Assembly (NCBI RefSeq): GCF_022170785.1
Contig: NZ_CP081870.1
Coordinates: forward strand, 2,964,001-3,028,000
DNA length: 64,000 bases
Direction of reading: 5' to 3'
Origin: Rossellomorea marisflavi
GTDB taxonomy: Bacteria; Bacillota; Bacilli; Bacillales; Bacillaceae_B
The translations under genes were made by a program, and so were the position numbers. How positions within the stretch are numbered: position 1 is the stretch's first letter; each line of letters begins with the position of its first letter. Shown one piece after another: positions 1 through 8,834 of the stretch. The notes below the pieces were generated by a model that made no database searches, had not been told where the DNA came from, and saw nothing but the letters and a program-made list of their open reading frames with translations.

Positions 1-205
1 AAATTGATACGATTCTTATCAATCATCTTATTATGTATTGAGGATTTTAGCAAATTATTTACATAGCCGGAAGCGGGAAGATCGAAACGGGATGAAGGAT
101 TTTTTTAACCCCTGCTTCTTAAGGTTTATCCAAAACCGGGGGTTCTTATTCTTCATAGAGATATTTCCCCGAAGAGCCGCTCGTCTAAACTTCCTAAAAG
201 AGGGT

Positions 206-232
206 AGAAAACAAGGCGCACTGAGCGCCTTG
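206..232 (-). terminator. Rho-independent terminator of tig
   Basis: Inverted repeat with arms at 211-218 and 225-232 (caaggcgc / gcgccttg). On the minus strand it is followed by a short T run. It lies about 20 bp past the tig stop. Bases 1-205 beyond it hold no gene I can support. Confidence 0.85.
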
Positions 233-252
233 TCCCTACTATCATATAATGA

Positions 253-1539
253 TTATGCTACTGTTTTGCTGTTGTCTACAAGGAATTCCAATGCTTTGCG
301 CACTTTAAGGTCTGCTTTCAACGTATCAAGTCCGCCAAGGGCCTGCTTGATGTTGTCAGCTGACATGTTGTACTGCTCAGCCATTTTGTTCACTTCTTCT
401 TCAGCTTCTTCGTCTGTCACTTCAAGATTTTCTGCTGCGGCGATCGCTTCAAGCGTAAGGTTTGTGCGAACGCGTTTTCCAGCATCTTCTTTCATTTGAC
501 CGCGAAGATCTTCTTCTGATTGACCAGAGAATTGGAAGTAAAGCTCAAGGGTCATGCCTTGCATTTGAAGACGTTGACCGAATTCTTGCATCATGCGGTC
601 CACTTCAGCGTCAACCATGACGTCCGGGATTTCCACTTCAGCATTTTCAGAGGCTTTTTCTACCAGTGCTTCACGTACTGCTGTTTCCGCTTCAGTCTTT
701 TTAGACTCTTTCAGGCGGTTTTCGATTTTTTCTTTCAGTTCAGCAAGTGATTCCACTTCTTCGTCTGCATCTTTAGCGAACTCATCATCAAGTGCTGGAA
801 GTTCTTTCGCTTTGATTTCGTGGATTTTCACTTTGAATGTAGCTGCTTTACCAGCAAGCTCTGCCGCATGGTATTCTTCAGGGAAGCTTACCTCAACGTC
901 TTTTTCTTCGCCTGCTGCAACGCCTACAAGCTGCTCTTCGAAGCCTGGGATGAACTGACCTGAACCAAGTTCAAGTGAGTAGTTATCCGCTTGGCCGCCT
1001 TCGAATGCTTCACCGTCAACGAATCCTTCGAAATCCATTGTTACTGTGTCGCCTTCTTCAGCTTTGCCTTCTTCTTTCACAACAAGCTCAGCTTGTTTTT
1101 CTTGAAGGGAAGTAAGTTCAGCTTCTACATCTTCAGCTGTTACTTCGTCGTCCACTTTTTCTACTTCAAGACCTTTGTAATCGCCAAGCTTCACTTCAGG
1201 TTTCACTTGAACTTTCGCTGTGAAGACAAGGTCTTTTCCTTTTTCCATTTGCTCTACGTCGATTTCTGGACGGTCGATTGGCTCGATTCCAGTTTCTTCG
1301 ATCGCATTAGCATATGCTTCAGGAAGGATGATATCCAAAGCATCTTGATAAAGAGATTCTACGCCGAAACGTTTTTCGAACATGCCACGTGGCATTTTAC
1401 CTTTACGGAATCCTGGTACGTTTACTTGTTTCACAACTTTTTTGAATGCTGCGTCAAGTCCTTCGTTCACTTTAGCTGCTTCTACTTCAATTGTAAGAAC
1501 ACCTTGGTTCCCTTCTTGCTTTTCCCATTTTGCAGACAT
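253..1539 (-). CDS. tig: Trigger factor (ribosome-bound chaperone and peptidyl-prolyl isomerase)
   Basis: Ribosome-associated chaperone that meets nascent chains at the exit tunnel and catalyses prolyl isomerisation. The 428-residue length is typical of the family. The ribosome-docking signature GFRKGKMP is at residues 43-50. An FKBP-type isomerase domain follows at about 150-250 ([14 protein letters not shown], then the [11 protein letters not shown] stretch). The remainder is the long helical, acidic C-terminal domain. The ATG start has a GGAGGG Shine-Dalgarno sequence 6 bp upstream. It lies downstream of ysoA, as in B. subtilis, but has its own promoter at 1659-1686 and its own terminator, so it is probably also transcribed alone. 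Identification is secure. Confidence 0.97.
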   Translation of the reverse strand: MSAKWEKQEGNQGVLTIEVEAAKVNEGLDAAFKKVVKQVNVPGFRKGKMPRGMFEKRFGVESLYQDALDIILPEAYANAIEETGIEPIDRPEIDVEQMEKGKDLVFTAKVQVKPEVKLGDYKGLEVEKVDDEVTAEDVEAELTSLQEKQAELVVKEEGKAEEGDTVTMDFEGFVDGEAFEGGQADNYSLELGSGQFIPGFEEQLVGVAAGEEKDVEVSFPEEYHAAELAGKAATFKVKIHEIKAKELPALDDEFAKDADEEVESLAELKEKIENRLKESKKTEAETAVREALVEKASENAEVEIPDVMVDAEVDRMMQEFGQRLQMQGMTLELYFQFSGQSEEDLRGQMKEDAGKRVRTNLTLEAIAAAENLEVTDEEAEEEVNKMAEQYNMSADNIKQALGGLDTLKADLKVRKALEFLVDNSKTVA

Positions 1540-1658
1540 ACAGTTCCCTCCAACAATCTATAATTGATTTTTATTTTACGCATAGTAGTAGATAGTCCCG
1601 ATTGAATCTAGCACTATCATCGTAATTATATGAAAGACTTTTACATTACAACCACTAC

Positions 1659-1686
1659 ATTATAACATACAGCTTCTGTCTTTCAA
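1659..1686 (-). promoter_or_regulatory. Sigma-A promoter of tig
   Basis: On the minus strand, -35 TTGAAA (1681-1686), a 16-bp spacer and -10 TATAAT (1659-1664) preceded by an extended TGT. It sits directly after the ysoA stop codon and gives a tig leader of about 110 nt. Confidence 0.75.
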
Positions 1687-1696
1687 GAAGTAGCAC

Positions 1697-2686
1697 TTAA
1701 ATATTCGGTGAAGAAATTTCTTCAAGTTCGTGAATGAAAGCAAGGATCGTTTTGCTCTCTCCTTCATCCATCTTGTCCTGCAGATCCTTCTCCAAGTCTT
1801 CATCCCCGAGGATGCCTGCCGCATAGTGACCATAGGCCAGGGCGATGTCATCGGGATCCCATTCCATGTCGAAGGGATAGAGAAGGAAGGCATGGCGCTT
1901 CAGCACTTCTTCTGCATGCCGGATCAAGGACGGGCTGTCCTGAAGGAGGAGTTCCTCCAGTGAAAGGACGGCTTCACGGAATGCGTCCGAGGTGAAAACC
2001 TCCGGAAGGTTCTCCGGCACCACGACTCCTTCCCTTCCAAGCTTTTTCACGAGGATCTCACTTGCTACCCCATGCTCCCTCAAGACATTCACGATCATGG
2101 TCTGGACGAAGGGATGCATGTCTTCATCCTGCAGGCTGTTTTCGAGTTCCTGCCTGTACGGCCTGATATTCCGCTGGACCAATCCAGCTGTGATAATGAT
2201 TTGTTCTTCAAGGCTTTTTCCTTCGAGAAGGGGCGATCCATGGGCTTCTTCCTCCGCTTCTTCCACCGGTGCATTCAACATCTTCTCGCTGAACTGAAGG
2301 AGCTTTCTGAAATGCTCTTCCTTCTCAAACGGGACTTCCTTTTCATCAAAGAGGGCATGGAGTGTATCCACCACATCCTGATGCTCATGCAGCTGGATGA
2401 GGATCATGAGGTACATGTCGACCGTTTCGAAGTAATCACCGACACCTTCAAGGAGCATCTCCCGGCAGATTCCCTGCGCCTCCTCATACTCCTTGCACTC
2501 ATAGAGGGCTAGGACGAGGGCCGTGCTGATTTCGGGATTCAACGATTCAAGCTCGTAGGCCTGTGAAAGAAGATCGCATGCTGCATGCGCATCCCCCTCC
2601 TCCAAGGCTTCGACCCCTTTTTCGAATAATCGGTCCTTCAGACCGGGAAAGGCAATCACCTTCCCGAACTCATCTTGATTTGTCAT
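1697..2686 (-). CDS. ysoA: TPR-repeat protein YsoA
   Basis: 329-residue soluble protein that matches the place and character of B. subtilis YsoA, which lies next to tig. Residues about 15-130 read as helical repeats of TPR type (for example FEKGVEALEEGDAHAACDLL followed by YELESLNPEISTALVLALYE). The rest is acidic and helix-rich. No signal peptide or membrane segment is visible. The molecular role of this family is not established. Its conserved position beside the trigger factor gene suggests a link to protein folding or assembly, but that is inference. Confidence 0.85.
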   Translation of the reverse strand: MTNQDEFGKVIAFPGLKDRLFEKGVEALEEGDAHAACDLLSQAYELESLNPEISTALVLALYECKEYEEAQGICREMLLEGVGDYFETVDMYLMILIQLHEHQDVVDTLHALFDEKEVPFEKEEHFRKLLQFSEKMLNAPVEEAEEEAHGSPLLEGKSLEEQIIITAGLVQRNIRPYRQELENSLQDEDMHPFVQTMIVNVLREHGVASEILVKKLGREGVVVPENLPEVFTSDAFREAVLSLEELLLQDSPSLIRHAEEVLKRHAFLLYPFDMEWDPDDIALAYGHYAAGILGDEDLEKDLQDKMDEGESKTILAFIHELEEISSPNI

Positions 2687-2780
2687 AATTCGTACCTGCC
2701 TAACACTAGAATTGCTTTAAGTGTAGCATGATTGCTGTTGGAGCACAAAATGGCGGCTGAAACTCCCTTTTTGATAAATA

Positions 2781-2806
2781 AAAAATACCCCGCCGATGGG
2801 CGGGGT
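2781..2806 (-). terminator. Terminator of the tRNA-Arg(CCU) gene
   Basis: GC-rich hairpin taccccgcc / ggcggggta, followed on the minus strand by a run of six T. It lies about 45 bp past the mature 3' end of the tRNA. Confidence 0.85.
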
Positions 2807-2848
2807 ACGTAACGAATGCAGTCATCCGACTGCAGTATGTATGATAGA

Positions 2849-2925
2849 TGGCGTCCCAGGCGAGATTCGAACTCACGACCTACAGCTTAGGAGGCTGTCG
2901 CTCTATCCTGCTGAGCTACTGGGAC
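2849..2925 (-). tRNA. tRNA-Arg, anticodon CCU (reads AGG), CCA encoded
   Basis: Full cloverleaf on the minus strand. The acceptor stem GTCCCAG pairs with CTGGGAC. The anticodon stem ACAGC/GCTGT carries the loop CTCCTAA, giving anticodon CCT. The T-arm stem GTGAG/CTCGC encloses TTCGAAT. After discriminator G the CCA is encoded in the DNA (2849-2851). It is a single-gene unit with its own promoter and terminator. Confidence 0.96.
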
Positions 2926-2953
2926 AGCTTTCGTTTCAAGCAGTGCAAGTAAT

Positions 2954-2982
2954 AGAATACCCCAGAACAGAGTGGAATTCAA
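2954..2982 (-). promoter_or_regulatory. Promoter of tRNA-Arg(CCU)
   Basis: -35 TTGAAT (2977-2982), exactly 17 bp spacer, -10 TATTCT (2954-2959) on the minus strand. The predicted start is about 20 bp upstream of the mature tRNA. Confidence 0.75.
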
Positions 2983-3035
2983 GGATTTTTTCTTCTTTCA
3001 ATCTATTTTTTTGTGATTCAGTCAAAATTGGTCAT

Positions 3036-3060
3036 AAAAAAACCCCATCAGCATGAGGGT
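3036..3060 (-). terminator. Terminator of the coiled-coil membrane protein gene
   Basis: Stem CCTCAT/ATGGGG with a GCTG loop and seven T on the minus strand. It begins at the stop codon of the gene at 3061. Confidence 0.85.
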
Positions 3061-3729
3061 TCACTCGACCGGCGTCAGGATCGTGGGCATGGTGGATTCG
3101 ATGATGTCACCTTCATCGGCAAAGAAGATATGCTCGGAAACCCCGTAGTCCGATCCGAGGATCTGATTGACCTTAAGATCACCAAAGCTACTGTAAACAA
3201 CGAAGTTACCACTTTGCCCGGCTGCACTGGCAGAATACCTCAAAGCCTTTACATCCTTGCCGACGATGAAGGTACCGGAAGGCAGCGTGACGGGAGCGGC
3301 ATCAAGCTTCTTGATTTCGCCTTTCTTTGACTTGATGTCTTTATCCAAACCGGCGATTTTGGTTTTCTTCTCTTTAATCTGGTCATCCAGGGCCTGCGCT
3401 TCCTTCTTAAGAGAATCGATTTCTCCCGCTTTTTTATTCGCTTCATCGATCATGGAAGCTGCCTCCGCTGCCTCTTCCTTCTTTTCACTCAGAGACGACA
3501 TCACACGTTCAAGCTCATCTGTTTGAGTGGACAGCTCTCCCTCTACCCTTTCCAATTCCCCTGATTTCCCTTCAAGGGAAGAAAGGATTTCATCATACGA
3601 TTTCTTCACGCCGTCCACTTCCGTTTGTGCACTACTGTATCCTATCCATGCACAAAGCGACATAAGAACAAGGACGCTCACGACTCCCACCCAGACCTGC
3701 CACTTCTTGATCCACCCGAAACCCTTCAC
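3061..3729 (-). CDS. Membrane-anchored coiled-coil protein, function unknown
   Basis: I do not recognise the family. With the start preferred here (GTG at 3727-3729, preceded by a GGAGGGGG Shine-Dalgarno sequence) the product has 222 residues. A longer frame runs up to a GTG at 3777 but has no ribosome site. The short basic N-terminus leads into one membrane segment at about 8-28 (WVGVVSVLVLMSLCAWIG), giving an N-in, C-out anchor. Residues about 35-145 are a charged heptad-rich coiled coil (repeated E/K/L blocks, including SSLSEKKEEAAEAAS and LKKEAQALDDQIKEKKTK). About 75 residues of a more globular C-terminus follow, with beta-like segments (SGTFIVGKDVKALRYSAS). It sits alone between two tRNA-Arg genes and has its own terminator. 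The C-terminal part would face outside and could bind a wall or membrane component, but this is inference. Confidence 0.7.
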   Translation of the reverse strand: MKGFGWIKKWQVWVGVVSVLVLMSLCAWIGYSSAQTEVDGVKKSYDEILSSLEGKSGELERVEGELSTQTDELERVMSSLSEKKEEAAEAASMIDEANKKAGEIDSLKKEAQALDDQIKEKKTKIAGLDKDIKSKKGEIKKLDAAPVTLPSGTFIVGKDVKALRYSASAAGQSGNFVVYSSFGDLKVNQILGSDYGVSEHIFFADEGDIIESTMPTILTPVE

Positions 3730-3913
3730 CCTCGCTTCCCCCTCCACTCCGGCCATACGAAACGGTACGAATGGCACGGCTGATGGAACTAGTATATTGG
3801 GAGGACCCTGACCGTATTCACATATTCTTCTAGGGGGACGGCAGATCGATAAGCAAACCAGCTCTTCCTGTTAAAGATATCTTTGTTGCATCCACAGAAA
3901 ACCAGATAGACAA

Positions 3914-3952
3914 CAAAAAAACATCCTGTGTTGAAGATTCAACACAGGATGT
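3914..3952 (-). terminator. Terminator of tRNA-Arg(UCU)
   Basis: Long stem acatcctgtgttgaa / ttcaacacaggatgt around a short loop. Seven T follow on the minus strand. It lies 9 bp beyond the tRNA 3' end. Confidence 0.9.
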
Positions 3953-3960
3953 TTGTCGTA

Positions 3961-4034
<74 letters not shown>

Positions 4035-4077
4035 ATGTGCATTATGTAAGCGTCCGTGTTTCTTAAGGACATTTATT

Positions 4078-4106
4078 ATTATATTCGTATATCAAAGGAA
4101 AGTCAA
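4078..4106 (-). promoter_or_regulatory. Promoter of tRNA-Arg(UCU)
   Basis: Near-consensus sigma-A promoter on the minus strand: TTGACT (4101-4106), 17-bp spacer, TATAAT (4078-4083). Confidence 0.85.
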
Positions 4107-4143
4107 CGGTTTTTCAAAAAAACTTCGGGTATTCATTTGGAGT

Positions 4144-4172
4144 AAAAAGGAGCCTGCATGGCAGGCCCTCCC
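4144..4172 (-). terminator. Terminator of the rph-ysnA-ysnB operon
   Basis: Hairpin gcctgc/gcaggc extended by flanking G/C pairs. Five T follow on the minus strand just past the ysnB stop. Confidence 0.85.
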
Positions 4173-4173
4173 T

Positions 4174-4677
4174 TTACATGTCGAATTCGATTTCTTCGAC
4201 GAGTTCGTGTTTTTCCGACAGGAATTTCACGTGGATCTTGTGCTTCGTTGTTTCGATGAGGGCGTACGTTTTCTCGTGCCTTCCCCTTGGCAGGAGGATG
4301 CTGCCTGGATTCAGGAAAAGGATCCCGTCCATCAGCTCCGCCCCCAGTTCATGGGAATGACCGAAGAAGACCATATCGGCTCCCAGTTCTTCCGCTTTGT
4401 ACTTCAGCTTCATCAATGACATCTTAATTCCGTATAAATGCCCGTGGGTCACGAGGATCCGCTTGCCGTCCCCTTCCTCAAGATGAGTCTCGGGATATCG
4501 TTGATCCATGTCGCAGTTGCCGCGGACCACTTTGAAGTGGTCCAGGACTTCATCATCCGCCCGCAGTTCGGAATCCCCGCAGTGGATCATGACGTCCATC
4601 TTTCCCGCATACATTCTGGACAGGTCGGTCAGTTCTTCCTTGGACCCGTGGCTATCGCTTACAACTAAAATGTTCAT
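4174..4677 (-). CDS. ysnB: Metallophosphoesterase of the YfcE/MJ0936 family (YsnB)
   Basis: 167-residue calcineurin-like phosphodiesterase. The metal-binding blocks are in order: DSHG near residue 8, HCGD near 33, RGNCD near 53, THGHLYG near 78 and GHSHE near 104. These ligate the two metal ions that attack the phosphodiester. It is the last gene of rph-ysnA-ysnB, with 11 bp between it and ysnA. The true substrate is not known for the Bacillus protein. Related enzymes hydrolyse bis-p-nitrophenyl phosphate and other diesters in vitro. Confidence 0.93.
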   Translation of the reverse strand: MNILVVSDSHGSKEELTDLSRMYAGKMDVMIHCGDSELRADDEVLDHFKVVRGNCDMDQRYPETHLEEGDGKRILVTHGHLYGIKMSLMKLKYKAEELGADMVFFGHSHELGAELMDGILFLNPGSILLPRGRHEKTYALIETTKHKIHVKFLSEKHELVEEIEFDM

Positions 4678-4688
4678 CTACTCACCCT

Positions 4689-5285
4689 TTACACGAAGTC
4701 GGATAGTCTCTCTCTCAATTGATCCAGTGCGTGTCCGCGATGGCTGATGCTCCGCTTCTCATCTGGCGTGAGCTCTGCCATGGCCTTGCCGAGTGACGGG
4801 ACGAAGAAGATCGGATCATAACCGAATCCATTGCTTCCCCGCTTCTCTTCGAGGATGACGCCTTCACACGTTCCGTTTACGGTCTCCGTCTTCCGCCCAG
4901 GTCCGGCGATGGCCAGTACACAATGGAAGCGGGCCGTGCGATTTGCATCGTCCACTCCTTGGAGTTCGGAAAGGACCTTTTCCATATTCGCTTCATCGCT
5001 TTTCGATTCCCCGGCGTAGCGTGCGGAATATACGCCCGGACGGCCGTCCAGTGCGTCGATGCTCAGTCCCGAATCATCAGATATGACAAGACAGTCGAGT
5101 TCTTTTGCCACTGTTTCGGCTTTCAGGATCGCATTCTCTTCAAATGTGACACCAGTCTCTTCCACGTCTTCAATATGTGGTAAATCTAGTAATGTCTGTA
5201 CCTCATAACCATATGGCTTAAACATGAGTTCGAATTCTTTCGCTTTTCCCCTGTTCTTGGTTGCGATGATGACGTTCTTTGCCAT
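4689..5285 (-). CDS. ysnA: dITP/XTP pyrophosphatase (RdgB/HAM1 family, YsnA)
   Basis: House-cleaning enzyme that hydrolyses non-canonical purine triphosphates (ITP, dITP, XTP) to the monophosphate and pyrophosphate, keeping deaminated bases out of nucleic acid. The substrate loop ATKNRGKAKEF is at the N-terminus. The metal-binding segment TFEENAILKAE is followed by the signature DDSGLSIDALDGRPGVYSARYAG, and GSNGFGYDPIF and SHRGHAL close the C-terminal half. I chose the ATG at 5283-5285 (198 residues, the usual length, GGAG 6 bp upstream). The ATG four codons earlier has its only purine run directly against it. It lies 15 bp behind rph. Confidence 0.95.
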   Translation of the reverse strand: MAKNVIIATKNRGKAKEFELMFKPYGYEVQTLLDLPHIEDVEETGVTFEENAILKAETVAKELDCLVISDDSGLSIDALDGRPGVYSARYAGESKSDEANMEKVLSELQGVDDANRTARFHCVLAIAGPGRKTETVNGTCEGVILEEKRGSNGFGYDPIFFVPSLGKAMAELTPDEKRSISHRGHALDQLRERLSDFV

Positions 5286-5300
5286 AGTTTTCTCCATCCC

Positions 5301-6038
5301 TTACTGTATTCTGTCTGCGAGTTCACCCAGTACGTCTTTTTGAATGTCGAATAGTTCACGGATCCCGGTCTGACCGAGTTCAAGGAGTTCCTGAAGCTGA
5401 TTCATCGTGAATGTTGCTTCCTCCCCTGTCCCTTGAAGCTCGACGAATTCCCCTTCGCCCGTCATGATGATATTCATATCCACCATGGCCTGGCTGTCTT
5501 CTACATAGTTCAGATCGAGCACTGCCCCGTGGTCCTCCACGATTCCGACGCTGGTCGCAGCGAGGAAGCTTTTAAGCGGGAAGCTGCTGATTTTGTTCTG
5601 ATCCTGAAGTTTTCCGAGGGCAAGGGCCATGGCGACGAACGCTCCCGTGATGGAAGCGGTCCTTGTCCCGCCGTCCGCCTGGATGACATCACAGTCGATC
5701 CAGATCGTACGTTCACCCAGCGCTTCCAGATCCACGACGGCACGCAGGGCCCGTCCGATCAGACGCTGAATTTCCATCGTTCGCCCGGAAATCTTTCCTT
5801 TGGACGATTCCCTGATGTTCCGAGTGTCGGTCGCTCGCGGCAGCATGGAGTATTCGGCAGTGATCCAGCCCTTTCCACTGTTTCGCATGAACGGCGGTAC
5901 GCGGTCCTCGATGCTTGCGTTGCAAATCACCTTCGTCTCTCCTACCGTGATCAGCACCGAACCTTCCGGATGCTTGATATAACCCGTCTCGATTTCAACC
6001 GGTCTAAGCTCCATCTTCTGTCTTCCATCGTATCTCAT
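5301..6038 (-). CDS. rph: Ribonuclease PH
   Basis: Phosphorolytic 3'-5' exoribonuclease that trims tRNA precursors, using inorganic phosphate. 245 residues is the normal length. Landmarks are [14 protein letters not shown] at the N-terminus, [11 protein letters not shown] (phosphate-binding region, about residues 123-133) and [18 protein letters not shown] toward the end. The ATG at 6036-6038 has an AGGAGGGA ribosome site. The frame extends further upstream only without one. It is the first gene of rph-ysnA-ysnB, just after the gerM terminator. Confidence 0.97.
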   Translation of the reverse strand: MRYDGRQKMELRPVEIETGYIKHPEGSVLITVGETKVICNASIEDRVPPFMRNSGKGWITAEYSMLPRATDTRNIRESSKGKISGRTMEIQRLIGRALRAVVDLEALGERTIWIDCDVIQADGGTRTASITGAFVAMALALGKLQDQNKISSFPLKSFLAATSVGIVEDHGAVLDLNYVEDSQAMVDMNIIMTGEGEFVELQGTGEEATFTMNQLQELLELGQTGIRELFDIQKDVLGELADRIQ

Positions 6039-6100
6039 TGAAGTCCCTCCTGTTTCGTGCTTCCTCCCATTGGGAGTATATGTACTGCTGTTTTTCAAAT

Positions 6101-6133
6101 AAAAAAGAGAAGAGGCGGCTAATGCCCACCTCT
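6101..6133 (-). terminator. Terminator of gerM
   Basis: Arms at 6111-6118 and 6126-6133 (agaggcgg / ccacctct, one G-T pair). Followed on the minus strand by a T-rich run. It separates gerM from rph. Confidence 0.8.
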
Positions 6134-6172
6134 ACATGTTAGCTTCTTCTATAGTATATCAAAAATGCACGG

Positions 6173-7252
6173 TCAGAAACCAATCGCATTGACATTTTCC
6201 GGTCGGGTCACCGGTTCTGTCACAGCTTCTCCATCCTTGGCGACAGAGGCCGCTTCCCCGTTCACTTCAACGGATACGCCCTTGATGTCCTTTTGCTCCG
6301 TCAATGAGAGGACGAGGGCGTTCAGCATATGCTCGGATACGAGTTTTTCCTCCACGCTCCCGTAGACGCTTTCATTGAAGTTCAACGTTACATTCCCATC
6401 TTTGATCTTCGGATCATCGAGAAGTTCCGCCCCTGTGAAATCACTGACGAGGGAGGATGCATACCCTGGTCCTTCGATGAGCTCATTCACCACCGCTTTC
6501 ACATTATCGGTTTCACTCGAACTCACCCGCTTCGTGACCGGAACATAATACGTTTCCTTATCGGTCTGGGACACATAGTATACGGTCAATGGCTTGGTGC
6601 TTGTCGGGTCGGCAACCCCGCTCGTATCGACGTTGATACCGGTCTTCCGAGTCAAGCCATCCTCACTGATCGGCGTTCCGGCAACCGGCATTTCCGTCAG
6701 CGGATAGCCGTTTACGCGAAGCTCCACTTTCTCAACGGAATCAAACTGAGTCAGTGTCCAGGTGATGGACTCGAGGATCCGCTGCTCGTCTTCAGGCTGA
6801 TACTCCTTGAATTCAGAAGAGAAATCGGCTACCGCCACCCCGTCCTTGATGTCCACCGATACCTGCGTATCAGCCGGAATCACCGCCCTGAATCCGTTCG
6901 GTAGCACTTCCTGCACCGGACCGTTCACGACGAGATGCTCAAGCGCCTGTTTGGCGACACTTTCTTTCCCCGGCAGCGGGATGGACTGGGAGACGACGTA
7001 CCCGTTTTTATCGATGAGATAAAGCTCCGTCATGACGCTGTTTTCAGTTGCTTCTTCTTTTTTGGCAGAGGTTTCCTTGCCTTCTTCTTTTTTGGCTGTA
7101 TCTACTTTCTCACCTTCTTTTAAGTACGAGGTATCCTGAGGGGGGTCGATCTTTTCCTTCTTATCCCCAAAACTGAACAACCCACACCCCGACAGATACA
7201 CAGAAGATGCTAATACCGTTACTGCAATGGACACTTTCGCTTTTTTCGCCAT
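6173..7252 (-). CDS. gerM: Germination lipoprotein GerM (two GerMN domains)
   Basis: Sporulation and germination protein made in the mother cell. In B. subtilis it helps stabilise the SpoIIIA-SpoIIQ channel and is needed for normal germination. The product has 359 residues from the ATG at 7250-7252 (AGGAGG 7 bp upstream). The N-terminal segment KVSIAVTVLASSVYLSGCG is a lipoprotein signal with lipobox LSGC. A charged linker follows, then two repeated GerMN domains at about 95-210 and 240-350, each containing an NELIEGP or HLVVNGP type block and an LNFNESV or VADFSSEF type strand. It is monocistronic between terminators. A weak sigma-E-like element may lie at about 7275-7300, but I could not define it. 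Confidence 0.93.
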   Translation of the reverse strand: MAKKAKVSIAVTVLASSVYLSGCGLFSFGDKKEKIDPPQDTSYLKEGEKVDTAKKEEGKETSAKKEEATENSVMTELYLIDKNGYVVSQSIPLPGKESVAKQALEHLVVNGPVQEVLPNGFRAVIPADTQVSVDIKDGVAVADFSSEFKEYQPEDEQRILESITWTLTQFDSVEKVELRVNGYPLTEMPVAGTPISEDGLTRKTGINVDTSGVADPTSTKPLTVYYVSQTDKETYYVPVTKRVSSSETDNVKAVVNELIEGPGYASSLVSDFTGAELLDDPKIKDGNVTLNFNESVYGSVEEKLVSEHMLNALVLSLTEQKDIKGVSVEVNGEAASVAKDGEAVTEPVTRPENVNAIGF

Positions 7253-7356
7253 CGGTAAACCTCCTAGAAAGACAGTTTGTACTACTATGTATACGAGCCC
7301 TTCGGGAAAATAGACCGAAACTTTCTTAAAAACTTCCTTTCTTTGAAAATGGCCAT

Positions 7357-7384
7357 AAAAAAACACCCGCATTAGTCAATGCGG
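7357..7384 (-). terminator. Terminator of ysmB-racE
   Basis: Perfect 7-bp stem ccgcatt (7367-7373) / aatgcgg (7378-7384), then a run of seven T on the minus strand. The racE stop codon is inside the hairpin. Confidence 0.9.
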
Positions 7385-8166
7385 ATGGTTTCGGCTTTGA
7401 TTTCCCCGTCGAGCCAGTCGGAGGCGATCCCGGAGAAGATCGTAGAGGAGCCCGTTGTAAAGAAACGGTGCTCAGGGGGATGGACCCCTCTATATAGTAG
7501 ATTGTAGTAGTCCAAGATCGTGCTCACTTCACTCGCCGTCTCATCACCCGAGCTGATGACACTCACAGAAGGACCCATGAATGCCTGGATCTTCGGCTGC
7601 AGAAGCGGGTAATGGGTGCAGCCCAGGATCAAGGTATCAAGATCGAGCCCCTTGAGTTCTTCAAGGGTTTCACTGATGATGCGATCGGCCACGTCGCTTC
7701 CGTATTCCCCGCTCTCCACGAGAGGTACGAACTTCGGACAGGCGAGGGATGATACCTCGAGCCCCCCATGAAGGGAGTGCAAGGCATCGGGATAGGCCTT
7801 GCTGTTTACGGTCCCGATCGTACCGAGTACGCCTACCCGTTTGTTGCGCGTCCGTTTGATCGCTGCCCTTGCTCCCGGATGGATGACCCCGATCACGGGA
7901 ATATCCAGATGCGTCTGGATTTCATCCAGGGCCGCGGCCGTTGCCGTATTGCAGGCAATGATGAGCATTTTCATATCATACTGCAGCAGGTACCGGGTCA
8001 TGTCCCAGGTGAACTGCCTGACTTCTTCCACGGTCCTTGGACCATACGGGCATCTCGCTGTATCCCCTAGATAATAGATGGTTTCTTTCGGCAGCTGGCG
8101 CATGATTTCCTTGGCCACCGTCAGGCCACCTACGCCAGAGTCGATCACGCCTATAGGTTGAATCAC
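7372..8166 (-). CDS. racE: Glutamate racemase
   Basis: Interconverts L- and D-glutamate in the cytoplasm for peptidoglycan and possibly poly-gamma-glutamate. 264 residues. The two catalytic cysteines are in the standard contexts [12 protein letters not shown] (about residue 73) and LGCTHYPLL (about 184). The N-terminal [13 protein letters not shown] is the substrate and dimer motif. The start is GTG at 8164-8166 with GAGGG upstream. It follows ysmB by 9 bp, so the two are co-transcribed, as in B. subtilis. Confidence 0.97.
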   Translation of the reverse strand: MIQPIGVIDSGVGGLTVAKEIMRQLPKETIYYLGDTARCPYGPRTVEEVRQFTWDMTRYLLQYDMKMLIIACNTATAAALDEIQTHLDIPVIGVIHPGARAAIKRTRNKRVGVLGTIGTVNSKAYPDALHSLHGGLEVSSLACPKFVPLVESGEYGSDVADRIISETLEELKGLDLDTLILGCTHYPLLQPKIQAFMGPSVSVISSGDETASEVSTILDYYNLLYRGVHPPEHRFFTTGSSTIFSGIASDWLDGEIKAETIRID

Positions 8167-8175
8167 GTTATTCCC

Positions 8176-8628
8176 TCATTCTGGTTTGATTTCTAGATGT
8201 AATTTCGAGAGGTTTTGCTGAAGCTGAAGCACTTCATCGTATGAGAAATCCGACAGCACGCTCTCCAAATAATTCTGCCTTTTATTGATCACTTCTTCAA
8301 TGATCCTTTCGCCCTCTTTCAGCATATGTATCCTGACGACACGCCGGTCTTTCTCATCCCTGACGCGTTCGACGAGCTGATTCTTTTCCATCCTGTCCAC
8401 GAGGTCGGTCGTCGTACTGCAGGCAAGATACATCCGGTTCGATAAGTCACCGATCGTCATATCGCCGAATTCAAACAGCCACTGAAGGGCGATGAACTGA
8501 GGAGGTGTGATCGTATACTGACTGAGGATTTCACGCCCTTTTTGTTTGATGATGGACGAGATGTACCTAAGATCTTTTTCAATATCCGCTACCACTCCGG
8601 CTACGGCGGCATCCTTCACATTTTCCAT
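8176..8628 (-). CDS. ysmB: MarR-family transcriptional regulator YsmB
   Basis: 150-residue winged-helix repressor. The helix-turn-helix and wing span about residues 45-105 (FGDMTIGDLSNRMYLACSTTTDLVDRMEKNQLVERVRDEKDRRVVRIHML), with the family's D-R-R wing signature. Helical dimerisation arms are at both ends. The cysteine within the recognition helix (YLACSTTT) could be redox-sensitive, but nothing here proves it. It is the first gene of ysmB-racE. Its ligand and targets are unknown. Confidence 0.9.
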   Translation of the reverse strand: MENVKDAAVAGVVADIEKDLRYISSIIKQKGREILSQYTITPPQFIALQWLFEFGDMTIGDLSNRMYLACSTTTDLVDRMEKNQLVERVRDEKDRRVVRIHMLKEGERIIEEVINKRQNYLESVLSDFSYDEVLQLQQNLSKLHLEIKPE

Positions 8629-8766
8629 TCCAATTCCCCTTTATCGTTAACGTCTCGTATGTACATCCGATTTCAGCGTACACATCCTTATAAGCATTTT
8701 CACCTTTTTTTGCGAAAATTTCAAGGAGTAGCTTTTAAGAAGCCGGATGTCTTACCTGTCACCATA

Positions 8767-8830
8767 TGAAAAGAGACTGACTCCCCTCCAAACAATCCCA
8801 CGAATCGTTTGCCGTCCGAATCAGTCTCTT
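8767..8830 (-). terminator. Long hairpin downstream of gerE
   Basis: Perfect 10-bp arms at 8771-8780 and 8821-8830 (aagagactga / tcagtctctt), separated by 40 nt. On the minus strand the second arm runs into TTTTCA. It is probably the gerE terminator, although the loop is unusually large. Confidence 0.55.
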
Positions 8831-8834
8831 ATGG

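Noticed and set aside
4-22. TTGATA...TATCAA palindrome at the window edge, considered as a Fur or PerR box
   Set aside because: Arm spacing does not fit the 7-1-7 rule and no iron-related gene is next to it. Context is cut off by the window edge.
6045-6100. Promoter for rph just after the gerM terminator
   Set aside because: TTGAAA and TATACT are present but only 12 bp apart. No arrangement with acceptable spacing was found.
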